From the NCBI GenBank assembly GCA_024803745.1, contig JANJXV010000002.1:37841001-37905000 (forward strand): a DNA stretch of 64,000 bases, in the 5' to 3' direction. The translations under genes and the position numbers were made by a program. The stretch is from Megascapheus bottae. Taxonomy: Eukaryota; Chordata; Mammalia; Rodentia; Geomyidae. Positions 54,120-64,000 of the stretch are shown here, piece by piece; position 1 is the stretch's first letter, and each line of letters opens with the position of its first letter. Under the pieces are notes generated by a model. The model worked only from the letters and a program-made list of their open reading frames with translations, was not told the DNA's origin and did not search any database.

Positions 54120-54209
54120 GCCTGCGATATGAAAGTCAGATACATGATGATCTTGTTTTGGCCCTTCTCTGTGCTGTCATTACCTGACAGAAGCCAGACT
54201 TCTAAAATA
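54120..54209 (+). CDS. LRRC19: LRRC19 first coding exon (signal peptide)
   Basis: The exon probably starts at 54120 after a strong acceptor (ctcttcttcctcag), which implies an untranslated exon further upstream that I could not locate. ATG at 54129 opens 27 codons: a hydrophobic signal sequence, then PDRSQTSKI. The donor is ATA|gtaag at 54210. There is a second in-frame Met at codon 6, but codon 1 matches the family start MKV. Confidence 0.92.
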
Positions 54210-57200
54210 GTAAGTTTTTATAATTAGTAAAAAGTTTTCATATTTAGTAAAGACATTTTCAAAAGCAAATCTAGCATAATATCTAAACGTAAAGGACTAA
54301 AAGCAAAAGCCACAAACCCCAAGAATCTGAGCTATGTAATATATATAATACATATTTACATTTTATATATATATATATATTATCCCTCCCTCCATAGTGG
54401 AGATTGAACCTGTGGCCTCACAAGGATCTATCACTTAAGCCATACATTCCTATCTTTTTGACTTTCCATATTTCAAATAGTGCTTTTCACTAACTCCAGT
54501 CCAGCTAGCCTCAAAATCATCTGACTACTTCATATGCTCAGTAACTGGGACCACTGGTCTGTTAACCCTTCTTGGCTTATTTTCTGCAATAGGGTCTAGT
54601 TAACTTTTGCATCCGCTGGCCTGGAACCAATTTTCTGGTTTCTTCCTCTAGAGTAGCAGGTAGTTCATAAAGCCCAGCCATGTAAAACTTAAGTCTTTAG
54701 TTATGTGATTATACTCAAATTTGCACTCTTGTAGCCAAATGAAAATTTAACTGAGTTCTTTAAATCTGTGATCCTACTGGGGAGATCTAAGTAAGATAAT
54801 TTTGGTCTAGAGGTCCATGTGAAATACATCTGAACAATTAAAAACAAAACAAAAACAGAAATGTTGGGCCGGGAGTTTGGCCTAGTGGTAGAGTATCTGC
54901 CTAACATGCACAAAGACCGGGGTTCAATTCATCAGTACTACATACACAGAAAAGCTGGAAGTAGTGCTGTGGCTCAAGTAGTAGAGTGTTAGCCTTGAAA
55001 AGCCCAAGAACAGTGTTCAGGCCCTGAGTTCAAGCCCAGGATTGGCAAATAAATAAATATATAAGCAAAGAAACAAATATTTTATGTGACAAAGTCAAAC
55101 GTCTCATTTTTTTTAAAAAAATGCTAAAGATGAGGCACAAATGATAGAGTGCTGGCCTAGCAAGTCTAAGAACCAGTAGTTCTTAAAAAAAAAAAAAAGA
55201 AGAAGAAGAAGAAGAAAAGAAAAGAAAAGAAAAGACCTGACTCAAGAAATGTTTAAGTTTTCCAACTCTGATGCGCCACTACAGATGAATGGATACAAAA
55301 AAAGGTGGTACATATATACAATGAAATTCTACAATGATGGCATTTGCTGAGAAGTAGTTGAAATTAGAGCAAATAATGTTGAGTGAGATAAGCCAAGATC
55401 AAAGATTTTAACAAAAGCCCCATGATCTCCTTGATGTGTCGATATTAGATCCAAACAGTACAAGAGCAATGACTGACATGAACTTAGAGATATAAATATA
55501 CCTATATAGACATATAAATCTATGATGGGATATATACTCTATAGACATATTGATCTACAGATCAATATATATCTATGGCATATAAACCTCTCAGCTTAAT
55601 TTTAATTTTATTCTTATATTTATGTGTCAGTGATCACATATTGAGATTCCATTCTTGTTGTTAAACTTGACATTTAAAATATGATGTAAAAAATTAGTGT
55701 TATTAAAATTTTTAATAAAAAATAAATAAAACCAACTTTGATAAATAAAAAATGCATAAGTTTTCAGTAGAAATTTAGAGATTAGTTCCAAGACAAAAAA
55801 GCAACATTTAAAGAACAAAGCATAAGAACAACAGTTAAATGCACTTCTGTAATACAGAACTCTTAAGACTGAGGCAGAAAAACATCATTTTTAGATCAGC
55901 CTGGAGGACACAGAAAAACCAACCCTGTGTCAAAATAAAACATCAATAATTGTTGCTGTTAGGATTGAAACTTTTTGAGAACTTCATTTATTTAGGAGAT
56001 AAATTATCAGGTTGTACAACTATTTTTTTTATTATTTCAACTGCAGAGACAGCCATGACAATAACGATTCCCTTGAATTCATGCTACATCACAGCAAAGC
56101 ACTTCACTTTGTATGGTTGAATCATGGCTTGATTTCTGACATCAAATCAATATTTCCTTTCAAAAATACCAAACATTTCAAATTATTTGAAGAATTCAAA
56201 GTACATCCTACAAGATTAAGAAAAATGAGGGAAGAGGTGGGTCGGGGAAGATGGGTGAGAATACTGAAAGGGGGGGGTGACACTGGTCATGTTGCATCAT
56301 ATTCATAAACTGCTTTGTTGAATGGCAACTCCTTTGTACAATTATTTAAATTAAAAAAGAAAAAAGCCTATAATCCTAGCTGCTTAGGAGGCTGAGATCT
56401 TAGGATACGTGGTTGAAGCCAGCTCAGACTGTGAGACTTTAATCTCAAATTAAGTGCCAAAAAAAGCTGAAAGTAGAATTGTGGCTCAAATGATAGAACT
56501 CTAGCCTTGAGCAAAAAAGCTCAGGAACGACACAAAAGAAAAGGAAAAAAATCCATCAAATTTCCAGGCTACTATATTAACACAACAGAGCTTATAAGGT
56601 ATTATTTTTAATTGTTTAATAAGCATAGGTATTATGTTAGTTCCTCAACAACCTATATTCGTTTAATAAAAAAGTTTTTACATAAATGTTGGAATTTTAC
56701 ATTTCTTATTTTTTTGAGTTAGGGTCTCAATTCTGAAGCCTAACCTGATCTTGAACTTGGAAGCTTCTGTCACTGCCTCCTGACTATTGAAGACTACTAT
56801 ATTAATAAAATTATTATTTATCTCATAGCATATACATAAGAAACATCAATTAATATTCTTTATTATGTAACAGCTATTGGAGGACATGTACATAACACAG
56901 TTAAGTTCCTATACCTAATGATATCAGAATTTCCTTAGTCTTTAGTATTTCACCCCTATAGAAAGAAAATCTGTTTTGTACCCTTTTCATACTCTAATAC
57001 TAAAAGAGATCATTTTTCCCCAATGATTATGAATATCTATGTGTTTAGACAAAATTTGAGAAATTCTGTTAACATTTCTCCTGATCACTGCATTTCTATT
57101 TTTTTTTCTTTTTTAGGAAATCAAGTGCAAATTCACTGAAAAGAATTACACTTTGATTCCAGCAGATATTAATAATGATGTTAGTATACTTGACCTCAGT

Positions 57201-60200
57201 TATAATCAAATTACTCTGAACATTACAGATATCCAAGTGCTACAGAAGTACTTTTTACTCACTAAGCTCAATTTGAGTCAGAACAGTATCAGTATCTTAC
57301 ATAATAATAGTTTTAGCAATCTTTCCAGCCTAGAAATACTAGATATCTGTAGAAATTCCATCAATGTAATTCAACAGGATGCATTTATAGGCTTAACTAA
57401 ACTAAAAGAGATACATCTGTGTCAAAACAAAATATCACAACTCAACCCAGAAGTGTTTGCACCTTTAAGCAACCCGAAAGTTCCCAATCTGCAAGGCAAT
57501 GTGACGAACTACTCTAACAGACCACAACTGCTTCATCTGGAATTAATAATTCTGTATGGAAATCCATGGAACTGCACATGTAGACTATTCAATTTACAGA
57601 ACTGGTTGAACACATCAAATGTGATGTTAGGTAAGCATGTGATTCATTTTTGATGTGTTAACTCATGAACATCTCTCATGATTTTTCATCTGGTTTTTTC
57701 TATGACTAACCGGAGATAAGTGTCTCACAGATGCCGAATGAGGTGGCTCTTACCTGTAATCCTAACTACTCAGGAGATTGAGATCTGAGGGCTGTGGTTC
57801 AAAGCCAGCCCAGGCACTAAACAATGTGAGACTTGGGGCAGGGAATTTGGCCTAGCATGCACAAAGACCTACCATGTTTGATTCCTTGGAATCACATACA
57901 TAGAAAAAGCCAGAAGTGGTGCTGTGGCTCAAGTGGTAAAGCCTAGCCTTGAGAAAGCGGGAGTTTATGCCCCAGGACTGGCTAAATAAATAAAAATGTG
58001 AGACTCTTATCTCCAGTTATCACTAGAAAAAGGTAAGTGGGGCTGTGGCTGAAAGGGTAGGGCAGTAGCCTTGAGCTGAAGAGCTCAGGGACAGGGACGA
58101 AGCCCAAAGTTCAAGCCCCATGACCCACACAAACACACACACAAAAACAAAGTCTCACAGATGTCCTGTGGTGGCTGGCTTGGAACTGTCATCCTCAGAT
58201 CTCAGCCACCTGAGGATTACAGGTATAACTCAGTAATCAATACTTATGTAACTGTCACAGGGCCCTGGGCTTGGTCTCCAGCTCAGCAAATTAGTAATAA
58301 CAAAAACAATAGTAATAATAATATTAACAATAGGAAACTGTCAGGTGCTAGTTGCTCATGGCTGTAATTCTAGCTACTGAGGAAATTGAATTCTGAGGAA
58401 CTCAGTTTAAAGCCAGCCCAGGCAAGAAAGCCCATGAGATTATTTCCCATTAGCTAGTTAAAAAGCTGGAAGAACAGCTGGAACTGTAGCTCAAGTGGTA
58501 GCGCACCAGCCTTGAACACAAAAAGCAAGGGACAATGCTATAGGCCTTGAGTTCAGGGCCTAATATTAATACTAACAAAACAAAACCCCTCATTACCAAT
58601 AGGAAACTATTTCAGTTAAATAGAAACATGGAAAAAAAAAAGAAAAAAACACATTAAAAAATAAGTCTGAACAGATGTTCTCCTTCCTCCATCCTAGAAT
58701 AAATTTAAATGTATTATACACATTAGAGGACCCTGTAGTCAATGAAGACCAACTTCTTTTCTTATAACTACTTCCTATATGATCTCAGGATATCTTGCTT
58801 TGTTTTGTTAACAACAGATTATATTCTGCTTCAGATTCACTTAACTGAAGTCTTAGTAATAAAATCTTTATTCACATAAACAGTAATAGATACTGATTTC
58901 AGCTGTGTTTATAAAATAATCTACCAAGAATGTGTATCTTGGAAGTGGGCTGTGGCTCAAGAGGTAGGGCAGTAGTAGCCTTAAGCTGGAGAGCTCAGGG
59001 ATAGCACCCAGGCCCAGAGTTCAAGCCCCAGGACCAAAAAAAAAAAAAAAATAGACAAAGTGTCCAAGTCTATCTAGCTAGTTCCAGAACAAACTTGACT
59101 TAAAAAGCTATGACACGTCTTGGTCCCCATTTCCCCCCCTCCCCTATCCAATTTCAAATAACCAAATACAAATATATCTGATATATCAGGTAACAAAGTG
59201 AGATACTGTAACAATATGAGATAACCAAGGGACAGCAAAAGAGATGAGATGTGAAAGGGTATCAATGTATGGGAATTAATGCACCATCTATCTGGCAAAT
59301 ATCATGTAACCCTTCTATTAATTACAATAAAAATACATGAAAAAAAGAAAAAAAAGCAATGACACAAGCAATGTCATCTAGATGACAACATGCAGCTAAC
59401 TCTTTCATAAACATGGGTATGATAAAACTCCTACATCTATTCTGCACTTATAAGTATGAACTAATAAAGGATAATGATTTTTTTAGTGATCTAAATGAGA
59501 AAGCTCTTATGAATTATATCTCTGCATACTGGATCCCTATTTAAACTCAAAAGATCACATTGAAAATGCATAAAACTACTACTAGTAAGCACCCATCCAC
59601 CCATTCACCTCAGTGGAAGGAATCTGAGAAGCAGAGGAAATGAATATTGAACTCTTCTTTGACATCACAAATTGGGAATAGAGTATAGCCAAGAAATCTT
59701 TATGATATTGATAAAACTGATATTAGCATAGCAGAAATGCTGTTCTGAATAACTGCTGTGTATTAACCTATAAAATATGCTGAACCTGACTACAGTAGTA
59801 ACTGAAAATGGTAGGAAAACAAAAGACCCTAAAGGGGCATAATATGCAGATCCACTTATGCATCAAGCAAAAAACAGTATCATAGATTTTATATTTTAGA
59901 ATTATGAAAAAATGCAAATCAAAACAACTATGAGATTCCACATCACTCCAGTTAGAATGGCCATTATCAAGAAATCCAATAACAACAGATGCTGGCGGGG
60001 CACATTGTGGCCGGGGGTGGGGGGGGATCACTACTGTTGGTGGGAGTGCAAACTCGTTCAACCACTATGGAAAGCAGAATAGTGTTTCCTCAAAAGAGTA
60101 AACAAGAGCTCCCCTATGACCCAGCAATTCCACTATTTGGCAATTACCCAATGGTCCAAAAACAAGGAAATACTAAAGCCACTAGCACAACAATGTTCAC

Positions 60201-62233
60201 TGTAGTGCTATTTACCATAGCAAAGATATGGAACTAACTCAGATGCCCCTCAGTTGATGAGTGGATCAACAAGATGCTATGCTGCCATCACAGAGAATGA
60301 CATCACCTCATTTGTAAGGAAATGGAAAGACTTGAAAAAAATCATAGTAAGACTGAAAGGAACATAGGCTCAATGGTTTCCCTCATTTGTCATATTAGTA
60401 TGAACCTTGGGCTCTCCTAGCAGAGGTCCACAGTACGGCAAAACTTAGATACATAAGGCCATATAGGATGATGCTAAATGAAAGGACCTCCAGGATATGG
60501 AAACAAGAGCTATATAATGTGTGATTGTTGTTCTTAATGTACTAAGTTATTTCTCATCTCTTGTGTTGCCCCTTGGTTATCTCATATTGTTACAGCATCT
60601 TACCTTGTTTTCTGGTATATTGTATATATGCTTATTTGGTTATTTGAAATAGGATAAGGAAAGGGGGAAAAAAGATAAGATGAGGGGGTGGGGGAGGGAA
60701 ATGGGGGCCAAGACATGAGAAAGTGTATCAATGTTTGTGAAGTAATGCACCTTCTATCTGGTGAATATAATGTAACTGTTCTATTAATTACAATAAAAAT
60801 ACAAAAAAAGGGGAAAAAAAGAATGTGCATCTTTCCTGATTCTGTTGCCATGCAAATACATCAAGACTTCCTCCTTGTTAATATCCTCAGACAGAACAAA
60901 CCTTGTAAATAAAGGTGTTGGTAACCATTCTCTGTAAATGTTAATTTATTCCTCTTATTTACTAGCATATGAGGACCTCACTATGTGTATCTACCCAGAC
61001 AACCTGAAGCACTACAACATCAAAACGGTGCCCTTTACACCTGAATGCCATTCAAAACTGACTTCAGCTACAAGTGAAGATCTTTATATTCATTCCCAGT
61101 CCATTAGCAAGTCCACTGTTAATAGTTCTTTAAACAATGCAACAAGAAATACAGGTAATGTATTGCCTTTGAATGTTAATATTAATATAGGTATTATAAT
61201 GCATAAACCTGAAAAACTGTCTCCCTTTCTCTATTGTGAAAATCTATAAACAAGTAAGAATAATTCCTAGCCATGTGCCAGCATCTCATGCCTAGAATCC
61301 TAAACAGATCTGAGGCTCAATATGAAGCCAGCCTGGACAGGAAGGTGCATGAAACTCTAACCTCCAATTAGTCACCAAAAAGGCAGAAGTAAGGCTGTGG
61401 CTCAAGTGGTAGAGCACTAACCTTGAATAAAAGAGTGCATGGAGAGTGCCCAAGCCCTGAGTTCAAGCCCAACATCCCACACCAAAAAAAAAAAAAAGAA
61501 AGAAAAGAAAAAGATGGGTCTTGCTAACTGTGTGCAGGGCTGGTCTCGATTTACAATTCTCTGACTATTTCCTTCCATGTACCTGAGATCAAAGGCATGT
61601 ACCACCACACCTGACCAAGACATAATTCTTTTGTGTGTGTATGTGCCAGTATTGGGGCTTGAACTCAAGGCTTTTTTAATGCTCAAGTCTGGCACTCTAC
61701 CACATGAATGGAAGATGTTCTTTCACCATACTATCAAATACTTTTTATATAGTGTCTTAATGATGTCTATCTGAAGAAACTATAGTGTATGTTCTATTAT
61801 CAGCACTGGATTGGGGATAGTGATTGTTCCACTTCTGTGAATTTAACAGAATCTCTCTTCCTTTTCCTCCCCCCCACTCCCGCCTCCTCTCTCTACCATT
61901 TAAGAACATGAACCTCTTGGGAAAAGCTGGGCTTTCCTGGCTGGTGTCGTTATCACTGTCCTGGTGACTTCCCTCCTCATCTTATTTGCTATCAAATGCC
62001 CAGTATGGTACAAGTTTCTGTTGAGTTACAATCATCATCGCCTCAAAGAGTGTGAAGTGGAAACCTATGAAGATGGCTTTACTGCAAATACAAATTCTCC
62101 TTCACAGATACAACATATAAACTCTAAGGACACCATAGTAATATTTGAACAGTTGCACTCATTTGCACCAGACGATGATGGGTTTATTGAAGACAAATAC
62201 ATAGATACACATGAACTATGTGAAGAAAAATAA
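54129..62233 (+). CDS. LRRC19: LRRC19, complete coding region (four coding exons)
   Basis: Leucine-rich repeat-containing 19, a single-pass membrane protein with LRR ectodomain, reported in kidney and gut epithelium and able to signal to NF-kB (literature knowledge). Exons 54129-54209, 57117-57630, 60966-61154 and 61905-62233 splice to 1113 nt, 370 residues plus stop, the same length as human. Residues 1 to about 20 form a signal peptide (MKVRYMMILFWPFSVLSL). LRRs span about 45-155 (LDLSYNQITL, LNLSQNSISILH, LDICRNSINVI). The LRR C-terminal cap has Cys180, 182, 206 and 226. The transmembrane helix is about 269-291, followed by an acidic tail ending DTHELCEEK. Several N-glycosylation sequons lie in the ectodomain. 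All splice sites are GT/AG and frame is kept. It runs opposite to IFT74 and, from human synteny, lies inside one of its introns. Confidence 0.96.
54362..54382. repeat. (TA)n tract
   Basis: About 20 bp of TA repeat in LRRC19 intron. Confidence 0.85.
54395..54565 (-). repeat. B1-dID-like SINE, antisense
   Basis: ggagattgaacctgtggcct, then a degraded B1-like part (ccagctagcctcaaaatcat). Confidence 0.5.
54865..55052 (+). repeat. IDL-Geo SINE
   Basis: gggccgggagtttggcctag ... cccaggattggcaaataaat, in the LRRC19 intron. Confidence 0.9.
55121..55235 (+). repeat. ID monomer with A/AAG-rich tail
   Basis: gatgaggcacaaatgataga, then an A run and (GAA)n/(AAAAG)n repeats. Confidence 0.7.
55262..55730 (+). 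mobile_element. L1 3' end (older subfamily)
   Basis: cactacagatgaatggatac through ttttaataaaaaataaat, same subfamily as 14754-15615. Confidence 0.8.
55834..55945 (+). repeat. B1-like monomer
   Basis: gactgaggcagaaaaacatc and gatcagcctggaggacacag. Confidence 0.6.
56210..56545 (+). repeat. L1 3'UTR scrap followed by composite SINE
   Basis: 56210-56360 resembles the old L1 3'UTR (gaggtgggtcggggaagatg; tcctttgtacaatt). A composite SINE at 56365-56545 lacks its first bases. Confidence 0.6.
57117..57630 (+). CDS. LRRC19: LRRC19 main LRR exon
   Basis: 514 nt, entering in phase 0 after ttcttttttag and leaving one base into a codon at TTAG|gtaagc. It encodes residues 28-198: Cys31 region of the N-terminal cap, four to five LRRs, and the start of the LRR C-terminal cap (NPWNCTCRLFNLQNWL). 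The segment SNPKVPNLQGN departs from the usual LRR pattern, with Pro where a hydrophobic Leu is expected. Confidence 0.95.
57732..58125 (+). repeat. Composite SINE split by a nested IDL-Geo
   Basis: Left half 57732-57833, right half 57995-58125. Insertion duplicated aatgtgagact (57823-57833 and 57995-58005). Confidence 0.93.
57834..57994 (+). repeat. IDL-Geo SINE, nested
   Basis: ID-like half deleted after tttggcctag; Geo half ends ccccaggactggctaaataa. It lies in the LRRC19 intron. Confidence 0.92.
58340..58580 (+). repeat. Composite SINE
   Basis: gtcaggtgctagttgctcat start, Geo-like half gtagctcaagtggtagcgca. Confidence 0.82.
58938..59055 (+). repeat. Geo-like right half of a composite SINE
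   Basis: ggaagtgggctgtggctcaa ... gttcaagccccaggacc plus A tail; left half absent. Confidence 0.85.
59117..59350 (+). mobile_element. Short 5'-inverted L1 with TSD
   Basis: 59117 to about 59249 is antisense L1 3'UTR and the following part to 59340 is sense 3'UTR with A tail. TSD aaaaagctatgacac (59102-59116) and aaaaagcaatgacac (59351-59365). Twin-primed structure in LRRC19 intron 3. Confidence 0.92.
59366..59907. other. LRRC19 intron, unassigned
   Basis: No repeat or exon recognised. Confidence 0.4.
59908..60815 (+). mobile_element. 5'-truncated L1
   Basis: aaatgcaaatcaaaacaact start, ORF2 C-terminal region with a deletion around 'caacaagatgctatgctgcc', 3'UTR to caataaaaatac. It ends 150 bp before LRRC19 exon 60966-61154. 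Confidence 0.9.
60966..61154 (+). CDS. LRRC19: LRRC19 exon, end of LRR cap and juxtamembrane stalk
   Basis: 189 nt. The acceptor is atttactag, and the donor ACAG|gtaatg leaves one base of a Glu codon. It encodes AYEDLTMCIYPDNLKHYNIK, then TVPFTPECHSK with the last two cap cysteines (206 and 226), then a Ser/Thr/Asn-rich stalk with likely glycosylation sites. Confidence 0.94.
61272..61510 (+). repeat. Composite SINE
   Basis: agccatgtgccagcatctca, linker ctctaacctccaattagtca, Geo half and A/GAAA tail. Confidence 0.82.
61515..61700 (-). repeat. B1-like and Geo fragments, antisense
   Basis: B1-like antisense (gggtcttgctaactgtgtgc ... gcatgtaccaccacacctga) to about 61617, then a short Geo fragment (tggggcttgaactcaaggct). 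Confidence 0.65.
61905..62233 (+). CDS. LRRC19: LRRC19 last coding exon (transmembrane and tail)
   Basis: The acceptor is ctaccatttaag after a C-rich pyrimidine tract. It completes Glu262, then HEPLGKSWAFLAGVVITVLV and the rest of the membrane helix to about residue 291, then a 79-residue cytoplasmic tail with YEDGFT and DDDGFIEDKYIDTHEL. Stop TAA at 62231-62233. Confidence 0.96.
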
Positions 62234-63150
62234 TATTTCAATGTTGGAAATTTGGAAAGTACTATCAGTCTGCTGATAGTTTAGACATAGAGATTTTTAA
62301 TGTTATCAAACGATAGCTAGTAGACTCTTCACCTTAATTAGTATTATAATTATCTTAAAATTATGTTTCAGATGATTGATATACTCTGTGAAACCTAACT
62401 GGCTCATGTTTATAATGCATACTTGTGTATGTTTCTAAAACCATGAAAAGTAAGTATTTTGTATCTAATAGCATCAATTATACACTTTGTCTCTATTTTT
62501 TATTGTTAATTTATTTTTGAGGAAAGAATGACTTGTTAGCAAGGCAGAATCACCCCTCAAGGGGTGAGGTGGAAAGATCCCTTAAGACTACTGTGATTGC
62601 CTGGAAGATGCTGGAGCTTGGGGATTTATCCCATAGGGTGTGGTTACTAGGTAGCCCTCTTCAGTTAGGTCACTGCACAGAGGTTGCCTGGGTGTGTACA
62701 GAAGCATATTTGGTGATCTTTGCTCTTCTCATTTGATCTTCCAGGTTAAACCTGGATATGGGGTGAGTTCTACCAGGATATGAGGATTATATCTTAATGG
62801 CAGGAACCACTGGGGTTTTAGAATTATATTTGGAAGTCGGAGGCATTTCGCTTTCCTTGGGTACAATTTCTTTGTGTAGCTCTGGCTGGCATCAAATTCC
62901 TGGTATAGTTCACAATGGCCTTGAACTCTAGATCTTTCAGCCTCTTCCTCTAGCATGCTGGGATTATAGGCATAGATTACCAAATCCCGTTTCAATTTTG
63001 AAAATTGATTTCCAAATTATAAACAGAAATAAAACAAAATACAATTATGAATGAGCATATATGTAATTTATTATATTCAATAGCCTGTTGTCATTGTACA
63101 ATGACAGTAATAAATATCTATCTAAATAAAAACAGAATTGGGTATAAAAT
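62234..63150 (+). promoter_or_regulatory. LRRC19: LRRC19 3'UTR candidates for polyadenylation
   Basis: The first plus-strand AATAAA hexamers after the stop are at 63028-63033, 63109-63114 and 63125-63130, implying a 3'UTR of roughly 0.8-0.9 kb. An antisense B1-like relic (about 62868-62985) sits inside it. Which signal is used cannot be told from sequence. Confidence 0.5.
62868..62985 (-). repeat. B1-like monomer, antisense, in LRRC19 3'UTR region
   Basis: tgtagctctggctggcatca ... catgctgggattataggcat. Confidence 0.7.
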
Positions 63151-63159
63151 TTGTGATAT

Positions 63160-63590
63160 GAAGCCAAGTATCCAGTGACTCATTCCCGTAATCCTACGTA
63201 TTCAAAAAACTGAGATCTTAGTTCAAACCAAGTCCTGCCAGGAAAGTTCATGAGACTCTTTTTTTTTTTTGGCCAGTCTTGGAGCTTGAACTCAGGGCCT
63301 GGGTACTGTCCTTGAACACATTTTCCTCAAGGCTAGTGCTCTGCCACTTGAGCCCCAGCACCATTTTTGGCTTTTTCTGTATGTGTGGTACTGAGGATCA
63401 AACCCATGGCTTCATGAATGCTGGATGAGCACTCTACCAGTAGTCTATGCCCCAAGCCCTCCGTGAGACTCTTATCTCCAATTAACCAACAAGAAAAAAA
63501 CAGAAGAGGTGGGGCTCATATTGCAGAGCATCAACCTGGAGCAGAAAAACCCAAAAGGCCAAGTCCTGGGTTCTAATCCCAGCAGAAGAA
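63160..63590 (+). repeat. Composite SINE split by an antisense IDL-Geo
   Basis: Left half to 63260, right half from 63464. Duplication tgagactctt at 63251-63260 and 63464-63473. Confidence 0.9.
63261..63463 (-). repeat. IDL-Geo SINE, antisense, nested
   Basis: T run, ggccagtcttggagcttgaa, ending in the ID-like half gcactctaccagtagtctat. Confidence 0.9.
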
Positions 63591-63699
63591 AAAAAATTAA
63601 GTACACCTCAGACAATAAATTTTGTTATTAATATAAATTTCTATTTGAAAAAGAAAATCTTTTACTCAGTCTTAATTACAAACTACAAATATGTTAAGA

Positions 63700-63790
63700 G
63701 TCTTCTGGACTTCTTGATCTGGCTAGCTTTAAACCACTGACTCCTGAGTAGCTAGGACTGTAAGCATGAGCTGTGGGCACTAGGCTTATA
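63700..63790 (-). repeat. B1-like half of a composite SINE, antisense
   Basis: tcctgagtagctaggactgt ... gagctgtgggcactaggctt. Confidence 0.65.
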
Positions 63791-64000
63791 TTTTTAAAAT
63801 TTGTTTTTTAGTCAAATGAACAAAACATATAAAAACATAGTATTATTAAATCTATAGTTTGAGAATACATTTGTGAATGAAATTATTTGTGAAACATGTG
63901 TTGTAATATGTATATAATCTACTTGTATGTTACATAACTTTTGAGGTAAAAAAAGAGAAGCCAAATGTTCTAAATTCTCTAGTTTTGAGTGCGTTGTAAC

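Noticed and set aside
56012..56308. 98-codon open frame in the LRRC19 intron
   Set aside because: Runs into old L1 3'UTR sequence; no similarity to LRRC19 and no splice context.
44809..64000. Further 5' IFT74 exons
   Set aside because: Looked for reverse-complement coding of the upstream coiled-coil segments and found none; they probably lie beyond 64000.

Overview
This window is mammalian nuclear DNA, AT-rich and full of retrotransposons. Two SINE types dominate. One is a dimer whose left half resembles a tRNA-Ala/ID element and whose right half is a 'Geo' monomer. The other is a composite with a B1/7SL-like left half and a Geo-like right half. Dimeric IDL-Geo SINEs are described as restricted to geomyoid rodents (kangaroo rats, pocket mice, pocket gophers), so I infer a geomyoid rodent. 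The species itself cannot be named from the sequence.

Two protein-coding genes can be read. On the minus strand are the twelve 3'-terminal coding exons of IFT74 (44808 down to 17693), encoding 404 C-terminal residues of this coiled-coil intraflagellar transport protein, with a short 3'UTR ending near 17500. All exon junctions keep frame with GT/AG ends. On the plus strand is a complete LRRC19 coding region in four coding exons (54129-62233): 370 codons, signal peptide, leucine-rich repeats, LRR C-terminal cap, one transmembrane segment and a cytoplasmic tail. In human, LRRC19 lies antisense inside an IFT74 intron. The layout here fits that, with the 5' exons of IFT74 beyond base 64000.

Layout: 1-17500 is intergenic DNA downstream of IFT74 (in human the next gene on that side is TEK, not reached here). 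17500-44808 is the IFT74 3' half. 44809-64000 is a large IFT74 intron that hosts LRRC19. Repeats include recent 5'-truncated L1s with target-site duplications, older L1 3' ends, MIR and MLT1-type relics, about 20 IDL-Geo and about 30 composite SINEs, and many microsatellites.

The two genes do not form a pathway: IFT74 serves ciliary IFT-B transport and LRRC19 is a membrane receptor-like protein. Their link is positional (nested antisense). I found no new multi-gene system. The best second-look items are a substitution-free inverted duplication beside an IFT74 exon, an in-frame alternative 5' splice site adding 11 codons, a decayed copy of part of an IFT74 exon, a perfect palindrome containing nuclear-receptor half-sites just upstream of LRRC19, an L1 with an apparent 3' transduction, two 5'-inverted L1s, and three SINE insertions into the same position of the composite SINE.
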